This document shows, piece by piece, positions 22,736 through 35,959 of a stretch of 64,000 nt of DNA. Under the pieces are notes generated by a model that was not told the DNA's origin, made no database searches, and saw nothing but the letters and a program-made list of their open reading frames with translations. Each line of letters opens with the position of its first letter. The first letter of the stretch is position 1. The DNA is from Chimonanthus salicifolius (Eukaryota > Streptophyta > Magnoliopsida > Laurales > Calycanthaceae): assembly GCA_013350335.1 (NCBI GenBank), contig CM023540.1, positions 54,746,905 through 54,810,904 on the forward strand, read 5' to 3'. Position numbers and translations under genes: made by a program.

Positions 22736-23036
22736 AACATCAACTGTCCGTAGCTTGTAGAGAGATGTGGAAATTCCATGACTATTGCGTGCCTATGCCT
22801 CCCTACTTTATGGATTTGTGTTTATTTCTTATATTTCTAGCACGCTTATTTGGTGAAATTGTCTTTATTGAGATTTCACTTCACATTCATTATTTATTCT
22901 AAATATCAATATTTTAGAAGATCAATTGGATTATTTAATAAAGACCAAATTTTAATTGTCCAAAATTTTAAAGAAATTTAAAATTCCGCAATTATCCTAT
23001 TCACCTCCCCTCTAGGACAATCTAGCTTGACCAACA
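22736..23036 (+). repeat. Tail of copia 3' LTR
   Basis: Close match to 20900-21141 of the 5' LTR, ending CCAACA at 23036, where family A gypsy LTR sequence resumes. Confidence 0.75.
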
Positions 23037-24923
23037 CACAGTCTCAAGTGTCGGACCTAGGTTCCGAAGCATGTTCCAAAGGACATGAAAGTAGTTTTTG
23101 AAATTGTTTCTAATTTGCAAAATTTGGAATTCAGAAATATAATTTATTTTGCAGTAATCAGTTTCAAAGGCTATTATTCTAATTTAAAATAAGAATAACT
23201 CTAACTACTTGTGTGTTTACTTTCTTGAATTTTGAGTGTTCACTTCTAAGCCAAAATGCTCTACCTGCAGCGCAGCGGAAATACTGCTCGGTAGTTATCT
23301 TTAGCGCAGGGTATTCGCCGCTCGGTGGTAAAAGGATCGGGTACTGAGTGATTTATTTACTACACTCTCTAGGCCTAACCCAATATGTCTCCATGATCCT
23401 ATCCATAAGACAATACGAGTAATGGTCTGAGCACTTTACATTTTTGTACTGTAACCTCTGGGAAAAGTCTCAATACTTTTCTGGTGCTGGAAAAATACGA
23501 GGCTAGGTATTGAGTACTTTCATTTTTTGATTATAGAATGTTTTGGATGACTAACTGTTTTGACTTAAGTTAAAATGAAATAGAAACTTGTAAGTGGACT
23601 TACAACCACCATCGTTGTATTTCTGGAAAAATAATAATTGGAAAGATTATTTTATGAATGTGTATTGTATTGTTTGTAAATATGTATTTACTTGTATTTT
23701 TATGTGTGTTATATATTTTAATACTCAATAATTTACGGTGAGGAGACTTAAATTGTATCGGTTTGATAAAATAGGTTTGAAAACCTAGCCTCTATGGCAA
23801 TGAATTGATTCATGGACATTATAAAATGGAAAAGACTAAGTAGGTCAGAACACGAGATTTGACACTGCTTCCATATAAGGGATGATATTTGTTTTAGCTA
23901 TTAGAATGGAAGCATAACACGGTGTCAGGAAGTCGATGTCTAGCAGTTTATAACGAAGTATGAATCCATTTACATGCTTAGAAATTGATAGATTATTGAG
24001 AAACATTTATGTTGATATGAGAAATATTACGCATGATGCATATGCAAAGAGATTTGAGATTATGGTAAATTTGGCAATTATATGTATTTTCCAGTGAGAC
24101 TCTAAGTAAGAGGGCATAACATGAGACAAATGATTATGGTGTATTTCCACTACTGGTTATTGTTACTGCCATTACACACTTAGCCATTGGGCCATTTTTT
24201 ACCATTGGTGTCAGATAGCTCTTGCAAGATGCTGCGCGTCAGGACTTAATGCAATTGGGATTTGTTGTGCATAGAAGCCAGTGTAGTACTTCATATGTGT
24301 GAAGACGAAATGACAAAATTGGTAAATTGGTAAATATGGTTATAGTAGACCATTTGTGATTTTGAATGACTTATGTTATTAATGATATAAGTAGATCATT
24401 GCTGTTATTATGATATTTGCAAAATTTGATTGTATTATCTAACCTATGATATTATGTTAAGATGTTATTTAAGCTCTCTTAACTGGGAAAGGAGCTCATG
24501 TCCCATACATTATAGGGTTAGCACCTGAAGAGGAGGAACCTCTACTACTGTCTTAGGATGAGAGAGCCTTTATAATCAATCGTATTTCCCAGTGACAGAA
24601 AATATATTTATTATATCTATTTTCATGCAAATGGTGTTTTGTTGATTTTAGTATCACATGTGGTATTATAAATCTAATTATGTATAAACCGCTATGTTTT
24701 TGTACGTAATTCTGATTGTATGAATGAAAATATTTGTTTATATGATATGTGTTGTTAGAAATATATGATAAATGTTTGAGTCTACGTGTGAAGGGCATGT
24801 GTAATATTTTGTTGTTATGGGCTTAACTGTTTACCTTGAGGATCTAGCCCCTAAACTTGTAGAGGGATTATATTATAAAAAAAAAAATTACGTTTTTCAA
24901 ACCCACAAGGGCGAGGCATGACA

Positions 24924-25619
24924 CGGTATATCAGCTATTTGAGGAAGTCAGTCTAGGCATTTAGTCTTTTACAACAGAACACAAACCAAGCATTCCTCTA
25001 GCACCTCCTCCTATGTACGGACTCACTTTGGTGTCACATCATGTGAGCCAGATCTTTCCACCATGGCAACCCTCTACGATGTGGGAAGGAAGAATGATTT
25101 TTATTTCCTTCCATGAAGAAATTCGTAATAGTTAACTGACTCAAAGCAATAGCCAATAATGTAACAAATATCGTTACCGGAATATTAACGACAATCGATA
25201 ATATTAGAATATTTTATATTTTTATATTTTTACTGAATTTAATGAGAAAATCTCACAAAAATATAAATATATAAAAAATAATATAAATAAATAAACAAAT
25301 TAGTTATTGTTTAAAGAGATTTTTTCTTTAATATGTTTTAGAACTTTAATATATGTTGTAGTAAAAATTTGGATCAACACAAATTGTACTATTTTCTAAA
25401 CATTTGGACATTGTTATAAGGACTGAAATTTCATATATTTTTTAATATTTTTCAATTATTATTTAAATGGTTATGGGGTTAATTTTAAAAATTTACTTAT
25501 CATTCATTTCATTTCTATTTAGATAATTATCATTTCAATTTGGATGTTTGCTTCAAAATTTAAAGATAGAAGGTGAAAAAAGAAAGTAAAATGATTATCT
25601 GCATATTAGAGTATGGCAT
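24924..25619. other. Degraded gypsy leader and AT-rich spacer
   Basis: The first ~200 bases after the LTR end begin with a worn primer site and may be gypsy internal sequence. The rest is AT-rich with no ORF or element end recognised. Confidence 0.4.
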
Positions 25620-25628
25620 TTTACTATA

Positions 25629-26825
25629 GGGAGCCCATTTAGACACCGCGAAAATCTGCTACCAGACACCGAATTTAAGATTTTGAGTGGAAATTACAAT
25701 TCTGTCCTTCCGCGTAGAATCGATCGCACGATTCTATTTTGTCAATCGATTGATACATGCGATTGATTGTTCTGAAAATCGATCGATTGTTTGATCGATT
25801 GATTCAGGTGTAGCAGTTACCTGAATCAATCGCTACACCTGAATCGATCGATTGATTTAGGTGTAGCAATCGATCGATTCAGGTTGTAGCTACAGTAATA
25901 TAGTATATTATTAAAATAATTATATTTCCTTTAAAACTTTAACAGTTATTTTTTAAGCACTGTATATTTTCAAAATTTCTCAAATTGAATATCCGGATTA
26001 ATTACGATAACCTGATAAAAATACTTTAAAACTTCAAGGTCTTTTGACAATCCCAAATGCTTAAAACAGAGTGTTTTACAAATAAGGGTATCCCTAGACT
26101 GTGCCGAAAATACATTTGGGAGTGTCAAAAGACCTTAAAGTCTTAAAGTATTTTTATCATGTTATCGTAATTAGTCCGGATATTCAATTTGAGAAATTTT
26201 GAAAATATACAGTGCTTAAAAAATAACGTTAAACTTTTATATTTCCTTTAAAATTTTAACGTTATTTTTTTAAGCACTGTGTATTTTCAAAATTTCTCAA
26301 ATTGAATATTCGGACTAATTACGATAACATGATAAAAATACTTTAAGACTTCAAGGTCTTTTAATACTTCCAAATGTGTTTTCGGCACAGCTTAGGGATA
26401 CCTTATAAAACACTCTGTTTTAAGCATTTGGAAGTGTCAAAAGACCTTAAAGTCTTAAAGTATTTTTATCAGGTTATTGTAATTAGTCCGGATATTCAAT
26501 TTGAAAATTTTGAAAATACACCGTGCTTAAAAAATAACGTTAAAGTTTTAAAGGAAATATAATTATTTTAATAATATATTATATTACTGCAGCTACAACC
26601 TGAATCGATTGATTCAGGTGTAGCGATTGATTCAGGTAACGCTACACCTGAATCAATCGATCCAACAATCGATCGATTTTCTGAACAATCAATCGCATGT
26701 ATCAATCGATTGACAAAATAGAATCGTGCGATCGATTCTACGCAGAAGGATAGAATTGTAATTTTCACTCAAAATCTTAAATTCGGTGTCTGGTAGCAAT
26801 TTCTGTGGTGTCTAAATGGGCTCCC
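25629..26825. mobile_element. Foldback Mutator-like (MULE) element, nested palindrome
   Basis: The 1197-bp element is flanked by a perfect 9-bp duplication TTTACTATA (25620-25628 and 26826-26834); 9 bp is the target size of MULEs. It begins GGGAGCCCATTTAGACACC and ends with the inverse. The whole sequence is an inverted repeat: each arm is ~600 bp, mostly matching, with the axis near 26235. The outer ~290 bp of each arm is rich in ATCGATCGATT-type motifs. Each inner ~310 bp is itself a hairpin (axes near 26075 and 26395) built on GGTCTTTTGACA and its inverse. It has no coding capacity and is non-autonomous. Confidence 0.9.
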
Positions 26826-26834
26826 TTTACTATA

Positions 26835-28825
26835 TATACTTAAACACTGGCCCACCAAATGGGACAGTGACAGGTCTATTTTATTTATTTTGATGTTTGA
26901 TAGGACTTCAAAATAATTTTTCATGTAATTTTTTTTTCATTTCATATTTTACAGGTGGAATGTAAATACTAATACTCTACTTGAAATTATGATTATAGTT
27001 TTTACATTAATTTTTATTTGATGGAATTTATAGACACTTGTATAATTTTTTCATAGAATGCAATATTATTATCTTATTTGGTAAATATTATTCAATAGTT
27101 ATATTCTTGTTAAAATGTAAATTTTAATTATTGATATTACATAGGTCCACTAAATATTATTAATTATCATGAAATTGATGATTTTAATCAAATTTCTCTA
27201 TTAATATTTATCAAATAAGTTTATTTCATAGGAAAGTTCTTTTCTTTTCTATAATTTCTCTTATAATTAAAAAATACAAATCAAATTTCTCTACTAATAT
27301 TTATCTAATAAGTTTTTTCATAAGAATCTTTTTCTTTTCTTATAATTTTTCTTATAATTATAAAAATTACAAAAGAATTTTTCTAACAAAAGAAATACCT
27401 ATTAAAAAAAATTCCTCTCAGTTAAACGCTAACAAAAACTGCCTAAATAACACAATTGCAGTATGTAGCACACATGGATGGAATACTTGAAATGGGAAAC
27501 AAGAATATTCCGTTAAATATGCAGACGTGAATGGAAAGCATGAAATGATAACTCCTGTTAAAAACAGGTTTTTAATGGTATATTCTCGTTTCTCACGTTC
27601 TTAACGCATTTTTAACGAAAAATTAACGGTAAATATAGTTGGCCGATAAATAGCCATTTTTAATGAGAAAAAGGTATTTTGTTAATATTTTTGTTATAAA
27701 ATAAAAAATATTGGCAATATTTGTTACTTTGGTAGTTAGGAACAAAGGAGCAATCCAAGCAAGCTAATCGAAAACAAAGAAATTGCTCGAACAATGCAAA
27801 GGAATAGATCGATCCGGGGATAACGTGAACAAGAAGTAACCAATTTCAACGTGTTTTAAATATGCATTAAAAGTGCTTCTAATTTCTCTTAGCTACGTTG
27901 CCTAGCCTTGGATCAACATCTTCCACTTCAGATGACTATCATTTTCTTCAGGGCCTAACTTTTTTTCTACTTCTAAAATTACATCTGATACAATTGATTC
28001 TCCGCTTGCTTCTAAAAGAATTAATCTTTCTACATTCCTTTCTTTGGCTCAAGACGTAGGGTTTGGAATTGAGACCACACCCTTGTCCTTCCATCTGGGG
28101 GCTTACCGATGCCTTTCTTTCAGATCGGTAACTGAGCCTTCTCATCTTTCGGACGCATCTCCTCCATCAATGTTATTATAAGACTTCCTTTCCACACACT
28201 GCCCTCATTTGAACTCTTACCTTTTTCTAAGCTGACAAAGTCCTCTATTCAAACTAAGCTCTAGTAGCTCTAGCCCTAGCTTCAACAACTTCAACCTTAG
28301 ATTCAACAAACGCTAATCCTGAAGCTCATTTTTCTGTATGCAGCATGCTCTTGCTTCGGGATTAACTCAAGAGTGCTATGAGAAAACTGGATGATCTATT
28401 GGTAAGAAATGCCCTTCATTTTTATATTATGAAATTGAGTACCATACCTTCCTTTTAAGAGGCACTAAAGCCATTCACACCGACCTTGGCTTCTAGACTT
28501 GGAACAACCTCAACCTCTTTAACTTCTTCCTTCGCCTTTAGTTCTTTAGCTTAGTGCTTCTTTCCATAACTGTGCTTTGCTTTATAGCTTGATTAAAGCA
28601 CCTAATGTGTTTACCATATATACTGCAGTTGATCGTTATTTTTTTTGTGTTCATAAAATGCCGAAACGGAAACACTAACTTTTTTTAGCTTCCTTCTCTC
28701 ATACTATACGCAACATATTAACGCATTCATTGTTGGTTTGACTGCTGGAATTGCTCTTCCTTCCTAGCCTAGATTGCAGCCTACCTGCTGAAGATCGTAA
28801 GTCACTCAGTGCTGAAAGCAGAATT
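26835..28825. other. AT-rich spacer, no gene recognised
   Basis: 26835-27720 is strongly AT-rich with short repeated phrases ('cttataattaaaaa', 'aatatttatc'). 27720-28825 is more mixed in composition, but no domain is seen in any frame. An arginine-rich minus-strand frame at 27948-28145 is not convincing. Confidence 0.45.
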
Positions 28826-31800
28826 TGTAATACTTTGACTCGAATGAAGTCTAATTAATGTGATTTATGTTAATAAATCATGTTTTAACCCGTTAATCAT
28901 GAAGATCATGGTTTTGGATTTTAGAAAAGTCTAGGATCGGGCAAATCGGAGCTCGATAGCTCATTGAGCCAAGTCACTTAATCGGAAGGGCAAAATGGTA
29001 ATTTACCATAAATAGTGTTGTTTTAATAATTTTAAATTATTGATTGAATGTTGATTAAATTAAATTGATTTCTTTGATAGCGATTTAAATTCTAGAATTA
29101 GAGAGTCTTTTTATTGTATTTTTTATTTTAGAAAATATTATTAATTTAACCCAAAAAGATCCTAAATTATAAGAAAAAAGTTATTTTTAATAATTTTGGA
29201 AGTTATAAAATCGTAAGAAAATATGTATTGTTTAATATATGTTTAAACTTATTGTTTTGTGTTTTGGATTTTGAAATAAAAGTTTAAAACCTTTTAAATA
29301 AATACAATTTGATTTAAGGAAATTGTTTAAAATATGATTTTTATTTAAATCTATTAATTTTAAAAGAGTATGGTTCTCCATAAAATTTATGGTATTTAAA
29401 GATTTCAAAACCAAACATTTTGGATCCGTTGGATTACATTAGTTAATATTTTAATGGTTAAATATTAGAAATAAATGAAGCAGGGTTAAAATGCAAATAA
29501 GTGTGAACGACCAAACTGCAAATAACCATTTTCTTTTTAAACATCTGCGTAGCAGGTGAGGCGCCAAAGCAGCAGTGTATGCATGAATTGTCGATGATTC
29601 ATGCAGCTTACCCCCATAGCTTATAGGAGATCATGTTCATCTCTCACACCAGTGACAAAGCTACCGGTCTACCCTCCCAGATTCTATATAAACCCTACAG
29701 ATCTCATTAGAGTTTTTACAAAAATTTAGAAGTTTAAACTGTTCACTCTCTGTTTTTTCTTCACCGTTCTGCCAAAACTCAAGTTAACTGGAAGTTTTCC
29801 AAGTTGCTGAGACTCAACTCGATTTGCAAAACGAAGGTAACCTTTAGATTCGTTTTCAAATTCTAACATGTTTAAGATCAAATAGAGCTAAATTTGGTTT
29901 AGATTTGAGTTTCAAAATCAGTTTTGAAAGTTAGTGGAAACTTTGATTTTTCATGTGTTTTACTGGTTTTTCTCTTAAAATCAAGTGTTTTTCGTTATTG
30001 TTTATTGTCCAATTTATTTCGAAATTGAAGACGACTTACTGTAGGACACATCTGACTAGAAGGATGTGAAAAACGAAATCAGAAAACCTACTATTTTTTA
30101 ATTCGTATTTCACTCTGTTCTTCCTGTCACTGCACTGGTTGCAGGTGACAAAGGAAGAAGACAATCTTCGGAAGATCACAACTTGTAAGTTCCGAACTTC
30201 TGTTCGGAGTTTCGAAGCGAACGGAGGTCAACTTGTTTCTCTGCCTCTGCTGGAAAATCCAAGACAACCCGAGGAAATCTTCGGACGTTTCGAACTTCTC
30301 GGAAGATCCGAGTAGACCTCGGCAAGTTTTGAGGTAGACCGAGACCAACTGTCTTCCCATTTTCCTATTTTCTGTTTGGAACAGGCTGGGAAGTTCTGAG
30401 ACCTTAACTTCGAAAGTTCTGAATGGTGAACCCAAGTTCCGAAGGGTCTGATAAAACCTATAATTTAGGCAGTGGCTCGGATGTTCTGAAGCCACAATAC
30501 CTGGCTCCGAGGCATGTTCCGAAGGACCCAGAACTGATTTTTAATTATTATTTTTTGATTGCCTTAAATCATGATCTAGATCTTACCCTTTTATGTTATT
30601 TTGTTTATACCAGATTCTAAATTTAAAATGATATTAACCCTTGTATGTCCTATTGCCTTGTGTGTTCACTTCCAGGCCGAAACTTTCTATGTGTGGCGCA
30701 GCGAAAACGCCGCTCGATAGCTATCTGTAGCGCAGCGATTAATTTCGCCGCTCAGTAGAAAAGAAGGGATCGAGCACTGAGTGGTTTCTTTCTCTCTATG
30801 CCTAACTCAATAAATCTCCATGATCCAATCCAAAAGAGAATACGAGTAGTGACTTGAGCATCTTTTATCTCTAGGCCTAACTCAATGCGTCTCTATGGTC
30901 AAATCTAGAAGACAATATGTGTAGTGGCCTGAGCACCTTTATTTGTACCCTTTGGATAAAGTCTCAATACTCTACCCTGGCCAGGAAGAAATATGAGACT
31001 GGGTACTAAGTATTTCATTGATTGATGAATTAATATAATTAAAAAGGAGTAGAAACCTACAATGAGGATTCACAGCCATTTCCCTTGAAGTTTTGTGGAA
31101 AATAAGTTAGAAAGATTTATGAATGTATGTTGTACTATCTATGAATGTGTATTATTTTTTATTATGAATGTATATTCATGATATTCCGATTTTTGTGTAA
31201 CAGATACCCACGATACCCTACATTATGCGGTGAGGAGACTTAGTAATTCAGCATGGGTAAATCTGGTTATGTAGATCTAGTACAATGAATGGGTTCATGG
31301 ATTTTACATGATATTGAAAAGACTGAATAGGCCAGAATACGAGACTTGACACTGCTTCTATGTGAGGGATGAAAATAAGTTCTAACTATTAGAACAGAAG
31401 CATAACATGGTGTCAGGGAGTCGATGTCTACTAGTCTATAAATGAAAAATGAACCACTTATGTGCCTAGACTTGATATATTGCTTGAAATGATACTAATG
31501 ATGTTTATCATGTAAGATATTGTGATATTGATGATGATGATTTCTCCGATATGAGAACTTGAGCATCATATTATGGTTAAAGATAAATCTATGAAGTTGA
31601 TACTACCTCTACGTACACTTAGCTGTTGGGCTGTGGTAGACCAGTGAGGTCATATATTGTTGGCAACAGGCCGGACCATATTGGTCATATATATATATAT
31701 ATTATAGGCAATAGGTCAGGCATTTTTCGGACCATTGGGTCGTTTACGCTCTTGCAAAATGCTGTATTTTGACCGTGTCGAGACTTAATGCATTTATAGC

Positions 31801-31920
31801 CAGTGTAGTGATTTGGTGTGACGGTGGTATGGCAGTGGTATGATAGTGATGGTGACTTGATACATTGGTATAGTGGATCAATTATGATTTCAAGTATGGT
31901 ATATGGTATAAGTAGACTTC
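28826..31920 (+). mobile_element. Family A gypsy LTR, copy 2 (3'-truncated)
   Basis: It starts TGTAATACTTTGACTCG. It shares its whole course with the LTRs at 17206 and 60130: TATATAAA at 29695-29702, donor-like ACGAAGGTAACC at about 29834, acceptor-like GGTTGCAG at 30145, a GTTCCGAAG-rich zone (30190-30530), 'ggtgaggagacttag' (31233) and 'aagcataacatggtgtcagg' (31400). Similarity is lost at about 31920 before the GTTACA end and primer site. No internal region follows. Confidence 0.75.
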
Positions 31921-33076
31921 TTATTCCTTGCTTTCAACTCCAAGCAGTAAATAAACAGTCCTTCTTTCAATCAAGGAAGAGATTACAGAAAATTAAGAAA
32001 TTATAATCTAAAAGAAGTTATAAAAGGAAACAATGAGATAAGAAACAACATTAAAGGGAGAAAAACCAGTGTCTAATCCTTCCAAGTTGCTACCTCTCTT
32101 AGCTGTTGTTGTGTCACTCACCACCACTACGTCTGTTGTCCTCAGTTGCAGCTGAGCCCTACTCAATGCTCTCCAAAATGAGAGATGGCCCCAATCGTTT
32201 CACTCTGGTCTCATATGTAGGAGAAGACCACTAAGAATCCCCAACGACTACTTTCCTTTGTCCTCTCCTATTTTCATGCCTTTCTCGAGTCAACACCCAC
32301 AACTACTCTTTCTTCATTCTTCCAATAGGGTGCCAATGTTCTCCAACCGCTCCTTTTTCATCCAATTGGATCCTTGGTATTTCCATTTTGATTTCTCATT
32401 TTTCTCTCTTACCCATTTCATTCATCTTACTCATTGGCACCAAAGGAGAGATCTCAGTCTCGTGATATTCAAAATAACTCTCTTATTTAACTCGATTTTG
32501 GCTCAGCATTGACTCAGCATGATTTGGATCTTGACTCAGGGACTCATTTCGAATTTTGACTCAAAATTATTAAACTGGTTGATTTTAAATTCTTGAAATA
32601 AAAATACACGTAATAAATTGTATTAAATAAGACTCACAAAGTTACGTGTAAAATCATCGATTAAATATAAAAGAAATGTAATAATGCCTAATAATATTAA
32701 GATATAAATGCAATTTTTGGCATTTATCAATTTATGTTCTCAACTCATGCTCATGCTCTACCTAATTTGATCTACGACTTGACTTATGGGTTGTGGTGCA
32801 ACCTAACCAAATATAATATTTATGATCTTAGACCCCTGGATTTCCAATCTCAATAGATGTCGCTTTCGTGTGAAGTTCATCTTCTTAAGTTGATTACGCA
32901 TTTGAAATACAAGTTCTTTAAACAGAGTTTCAAAACTTCTCTTTTTTGCATGGGTAGATAAAGAGTGTCGCCCAATATTTGAGAATAACTATTGAGAAAG
33001 TTACAAAGGGGTTTAGCTAGAATGATTGATTTTTACAGAGAAATAATTCTTGAATACGAGTAGGAAGATGAGTGGG
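31921..33076. other. Spacer, nothing recognised
   Basis: It contains Ser/Phe-rich open frames such as 32258-32512 without any known domain. No element ends are identified. Confidence 0.45.
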
Positions 33077-33081
33077 TTATT

Positions 33082-33944
33082 TGTGACGACCCGACCCTAC
33101 CCCATCATGATATTATCCTCTTTGAGTCCTACCTGACCCGTACGGTTTTACTTTGAGTCCTTGCCCACATGGCTAGCCCCAAAAAGGCTCACAATGGGGA
33201 CGGTTGCCCCATCTCAAATAAAGTCCCCACCACCTAAGCTCCCAACCGATGTGGGACTTTTGGGTAGGAGTGCTACATTCCACCCCCCGTTAAGTCCAGA
33301 GCCGTCTACGGCGCTGTCTCGTCACACTGATAGAGGGTCCACACACACAGGCAAACAAGTCACACGAGTAGAGAACCCCCACAGTCCGAGTGTTGAACTA
33401 TTCTTTGATACCATTTGTGACAACCTGACCCTACTCCATCGTGATATTGTTTGTTTTGGGCCCTACCCGACCCGCACAGTTTTGCTTTAGGCCCTGGTCC
33501 ACATGGCCAGGTCCAAAAGGCCTCACAATGGTGAGGGTTGCCCCATCTCAAATAAAGCCCCCACCACCCAAGCTCTCAACCAATGTGGGACTTTTGGGTG
33601 GTGGTGCTACAATCGACCCCTTTAAGACCAGAGACGTCCCTGGCTCTGTCTCGTCCCATTGATAGAGGGTCGACACACATAGGTAGAAAAGTGATATGAG
33701 TAGAGAGCCCCCACAGTTCGAGTGTTGAACCATTCTCTCATACCACTTTTGACGACTTGACCCTACCCCATCGTGATATTTGTCCACTTTGGGCCCTACC
33801 CGACTTGCACGGTTTTGCTTTGAGCCCTGGCCAACATGGCCAGGCCCAAAAGGCCTCACAATGGGGAGGGTTGTCCCCTTTCAAATTAAATCCCCACCAC
33901 CAGAGCTCCCAACCGATGTGGGACTTTTGGGTTGCTGTGCTACA
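33082..33944 (-). mobile_element. TRIM retrotransposon in tandem (LTR-int-LTR-int-LTR)
   Basis: Three LTRs of 196-197 bp (33082-33277, 33416-33611, 33748-33944; TG...CA on the plus strand, the third starting TT) alternate with two ~137-bp internal regions. On the minus strand each internal region opens with a tRNA-Met-type primer site (TGGTATCAAAG or TGGTATGAGAG) right after an LTR and closes with a polypurine tract (ACGGGGGGTGGAA or AAAGGGGTCGAT) before the next. Flanks TTATT (33077-33081) and TTATC (33945-33949) form a one-mismatch target duplication. There is no coding capacity. The LTRs carry CCAACCGATGTGGGA, a phrase I recall from plant TRIM-like repeats. Confidence 0.85.
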
Positions 33945-33949
33945 TTATC

Positions 33950-34971
33950 ACTCTATAGGAAAAAGCTTTTTATAGATGCAATGCTATTAACCTTCATTTA
34001 AATAAAGAATAGTTGATGAATTTTGATTTCTTTTGCCTCTTACATTTTCATAGTTTTCTTGTCTTATCGCCACAAGTACATGTCATTTATCAATTTTTTC
34101 AGTTATCGAAGTCAAGATATGGCTTGATTGTAGTGACGTGCCTTGTTTTACAGAAGGTTTGGATTGTAAAGAACAACTTCCCCAAATCTTTCCAAGAGCT
34201 CTCCATTTTTTCCTTGCAAGGGCTTTTGTATGAAGACAAAGTGGAAATGGAGAGAATAGTTAAGTGGTGAAACCTAAGGATGGTAATATAAAAGAAACTC
34301 ACGTCTGTTCGGGCAAAGCATTTTCGAGGAGGATGTATCAGGCAATAACTATTTTCCTCAAGGCTTTCGAGGACATTGCTTCAAAAAGATGACTTTGAAG
34401 AAAGATCTTGCTCCTCGAGCAAACACGAGGGGAAAGAAATTCCCTCGAGAAAATTGGTTGATGATAGAAGAGTGAAGAGGAGACGTTTGAAATACGAAAC
34501 ATTTGCTTGTCAGAGTTTGTTGATAGAAAAAGACTAAAATATTCATTGTAGCATCCAATTATAAGAAAATCATATGTCTGTGCATCCAACCACTTATTCT
34601 TTCACGTTTAAATAGATATAGAGCCTCTAACTAATAAAAATCCTATTTCTGCTATTGAGAAAGGGGAACTTTTATTTTCTTTAAAAGAGAACATTTTCCT
34701 TCAGGGACCTAGGGACATTTTCTTGTAAACACAACATTCTTGGACCCCAGTGGATATAATAAAAAAAAAATTATAATATTTTGTCCCAGAGAATGGAAGA
34801 GAGCTTGAGTTCTTTGTATCCGGTGTATTAGGCTAAAGGGTTTTCATATGCATAATCAATGTAACCTTCCCTAGTTTTGATAAGTAAAACTAGGTTGAGG
34901 CCTCTTTTGCATCTCTATCTTCATTTCTTTGTATGCAATATTCCATGCATTTCCTAGAGTATTGATTCCGA
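33950..34971. other. Spacer with a possible exon remnant
   Basis: An open stretch ending at 34270 (about 34150-34270) after an acceptor-like TTTTACAG contains the phrase KNNFPKSFQELSIFSLQGL. No family is recognised and no partner exons are seen. The rest is unassigned. Confidence 0.3.
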
Positions 34972-35541
34972 TGTAATACTTCATTATAATATCAGAGTTT
35001 ATTGATTCAAAAGCAATCATAGAATTATTCATCATTAATCTCCATGTTCGACAAACCCGAACGACATAACCACAGGATCTGGATGGATTAATGCTTGAAA
35101 CACGGGTCAATCTTAATGCGAAAATTATAAACATCATAATAATAAGATATGCCCGGATCCATTGATGAAAAGAGTGAGATCTGATCTTCCCTTTGATGTC
35201 TTGAGGTTTCCTAAAATCCAAAACAAGAGAAAACATACCCTGGAGTTTCTACCTCTTTCCTCTTTAATGCCCTCTCCCAATTTCGTGAATAGTATTTTGT
35301 GCCACTTGAGTTGTCTTAAGTTGATGGATAATTAATGGAGAGAGACCCTATTATAGGCAGAGGGAGGACCCCTAAGGAAATTAGAACTTTCGTTTCTATT
35401 TCCCACCAAAATAGGAAACTAACTCCCTTTAGAACTTTCTTAAAATATACATTCCTTATTCAAATACAGTTTCCCTAATTTAAGATCCTCTATGTAGAGC
35501 CCCAAATCTTTAATGTGGATCATGTTTAGTCTTATATTCTC
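34972..35541 (-). repeat. 3' LTR of outer copia element
   Basis: 570 bp, aligned over its whole length with 58284-58848. On the minus strand it begins TATAAGAC (TG mutated to TA) directly after the purine tract AAATGGGAGAA, and ends ATTACA. Confidence 0.8.
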
Positions 35542-35959
35542 CCATTTGACCCACATTTACACTTCATGAGATTTAAAACATGTATATCATAAGTTGTACA
35601 CATAAACTATATTTAGCAACACAATGTGATCAACACCATAATGGTAATACTAAATAAACCACAAGTGCAAGCAATAGAGTTGCACATCATCTTATCCCGA
35701 CATGGTCCATTCCATCACTACAACACAAGTGACCTACCTAGCGTAGCCCTTAAGTGAGGGATTTCCATAATGGTCCACATAAGTGTCATAACATAATGAC
35801 AATTCCTGTTAGTGATAAAACAAACACACATAATATATATACATAATCATAATAAACAAGAACAATAATCAGAAACACATACATGAGTACTCAAATGTCA
35901 AATAGTTCACATTTATTCATAATGCAGTCCAAAAATTCATAATTACATCATAATAAATT

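Larger units (their letters stand above)
19140..23036 (+). mobile_element. Truncated Sirevirus-like copia element
   Basis: A 5' LTR (about 19140-21141, ending CCAACA) is followed by a primer site, a copia gag with a coiled-coil tail, and then, after a fragment of another LTR (22183-22735), the last ~300 bp of the 3' LTR (22736-23036). Protease through RNase H is gone. The 3' LTR end matches the 5' LTR end ('cacttcacattcattattta', 'attccgcaatt', 'caatctagctt'). The right flank reads CACAG; no matching left duplication was found, so the left limit is approximate. Confidence 0.7.
17206..24923 (+). mobile_element. Long gypsy LTR (family A copy 1), interrupted twice
   Basis: Two parts (about 17206-19139 and 23037-24923) together line up with the LTRs at 28826-31920 and 60130-62542. 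Shared landmarks, in order: 'cgttaatcatgaagat' type start, a TATA box, a splice-donor-like GCGAAGGTA, a zone full of GTTCCGAAG, 'cgctcggtag', 'ggtgaggagactta', 'aagcataacacggtgtcagg' and 'gctcttgcaagatgctg'. The second part ends in CATGACA followed by a degraded primer site (CGGTATATCAG). It is interrupted by a SINE-containing stretch (about 17365-17713) and by a copia element (about 19140-23036). Confidence 0.75.

Noticed and set aside
34013..34270. 85-codon frame as a terminal exon
   Set aside because: An acceptor-like TTTTACAG is present, but there is no family match and no neighbouring exons; kept only as a possibility in the spacer entry.
34967..34971. Target duplication for the outer copia element
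   Set aside because: TCCGA on the left and TTTGG on the right do not match; the pairing of the two LTRs therefore rests on pol order only.
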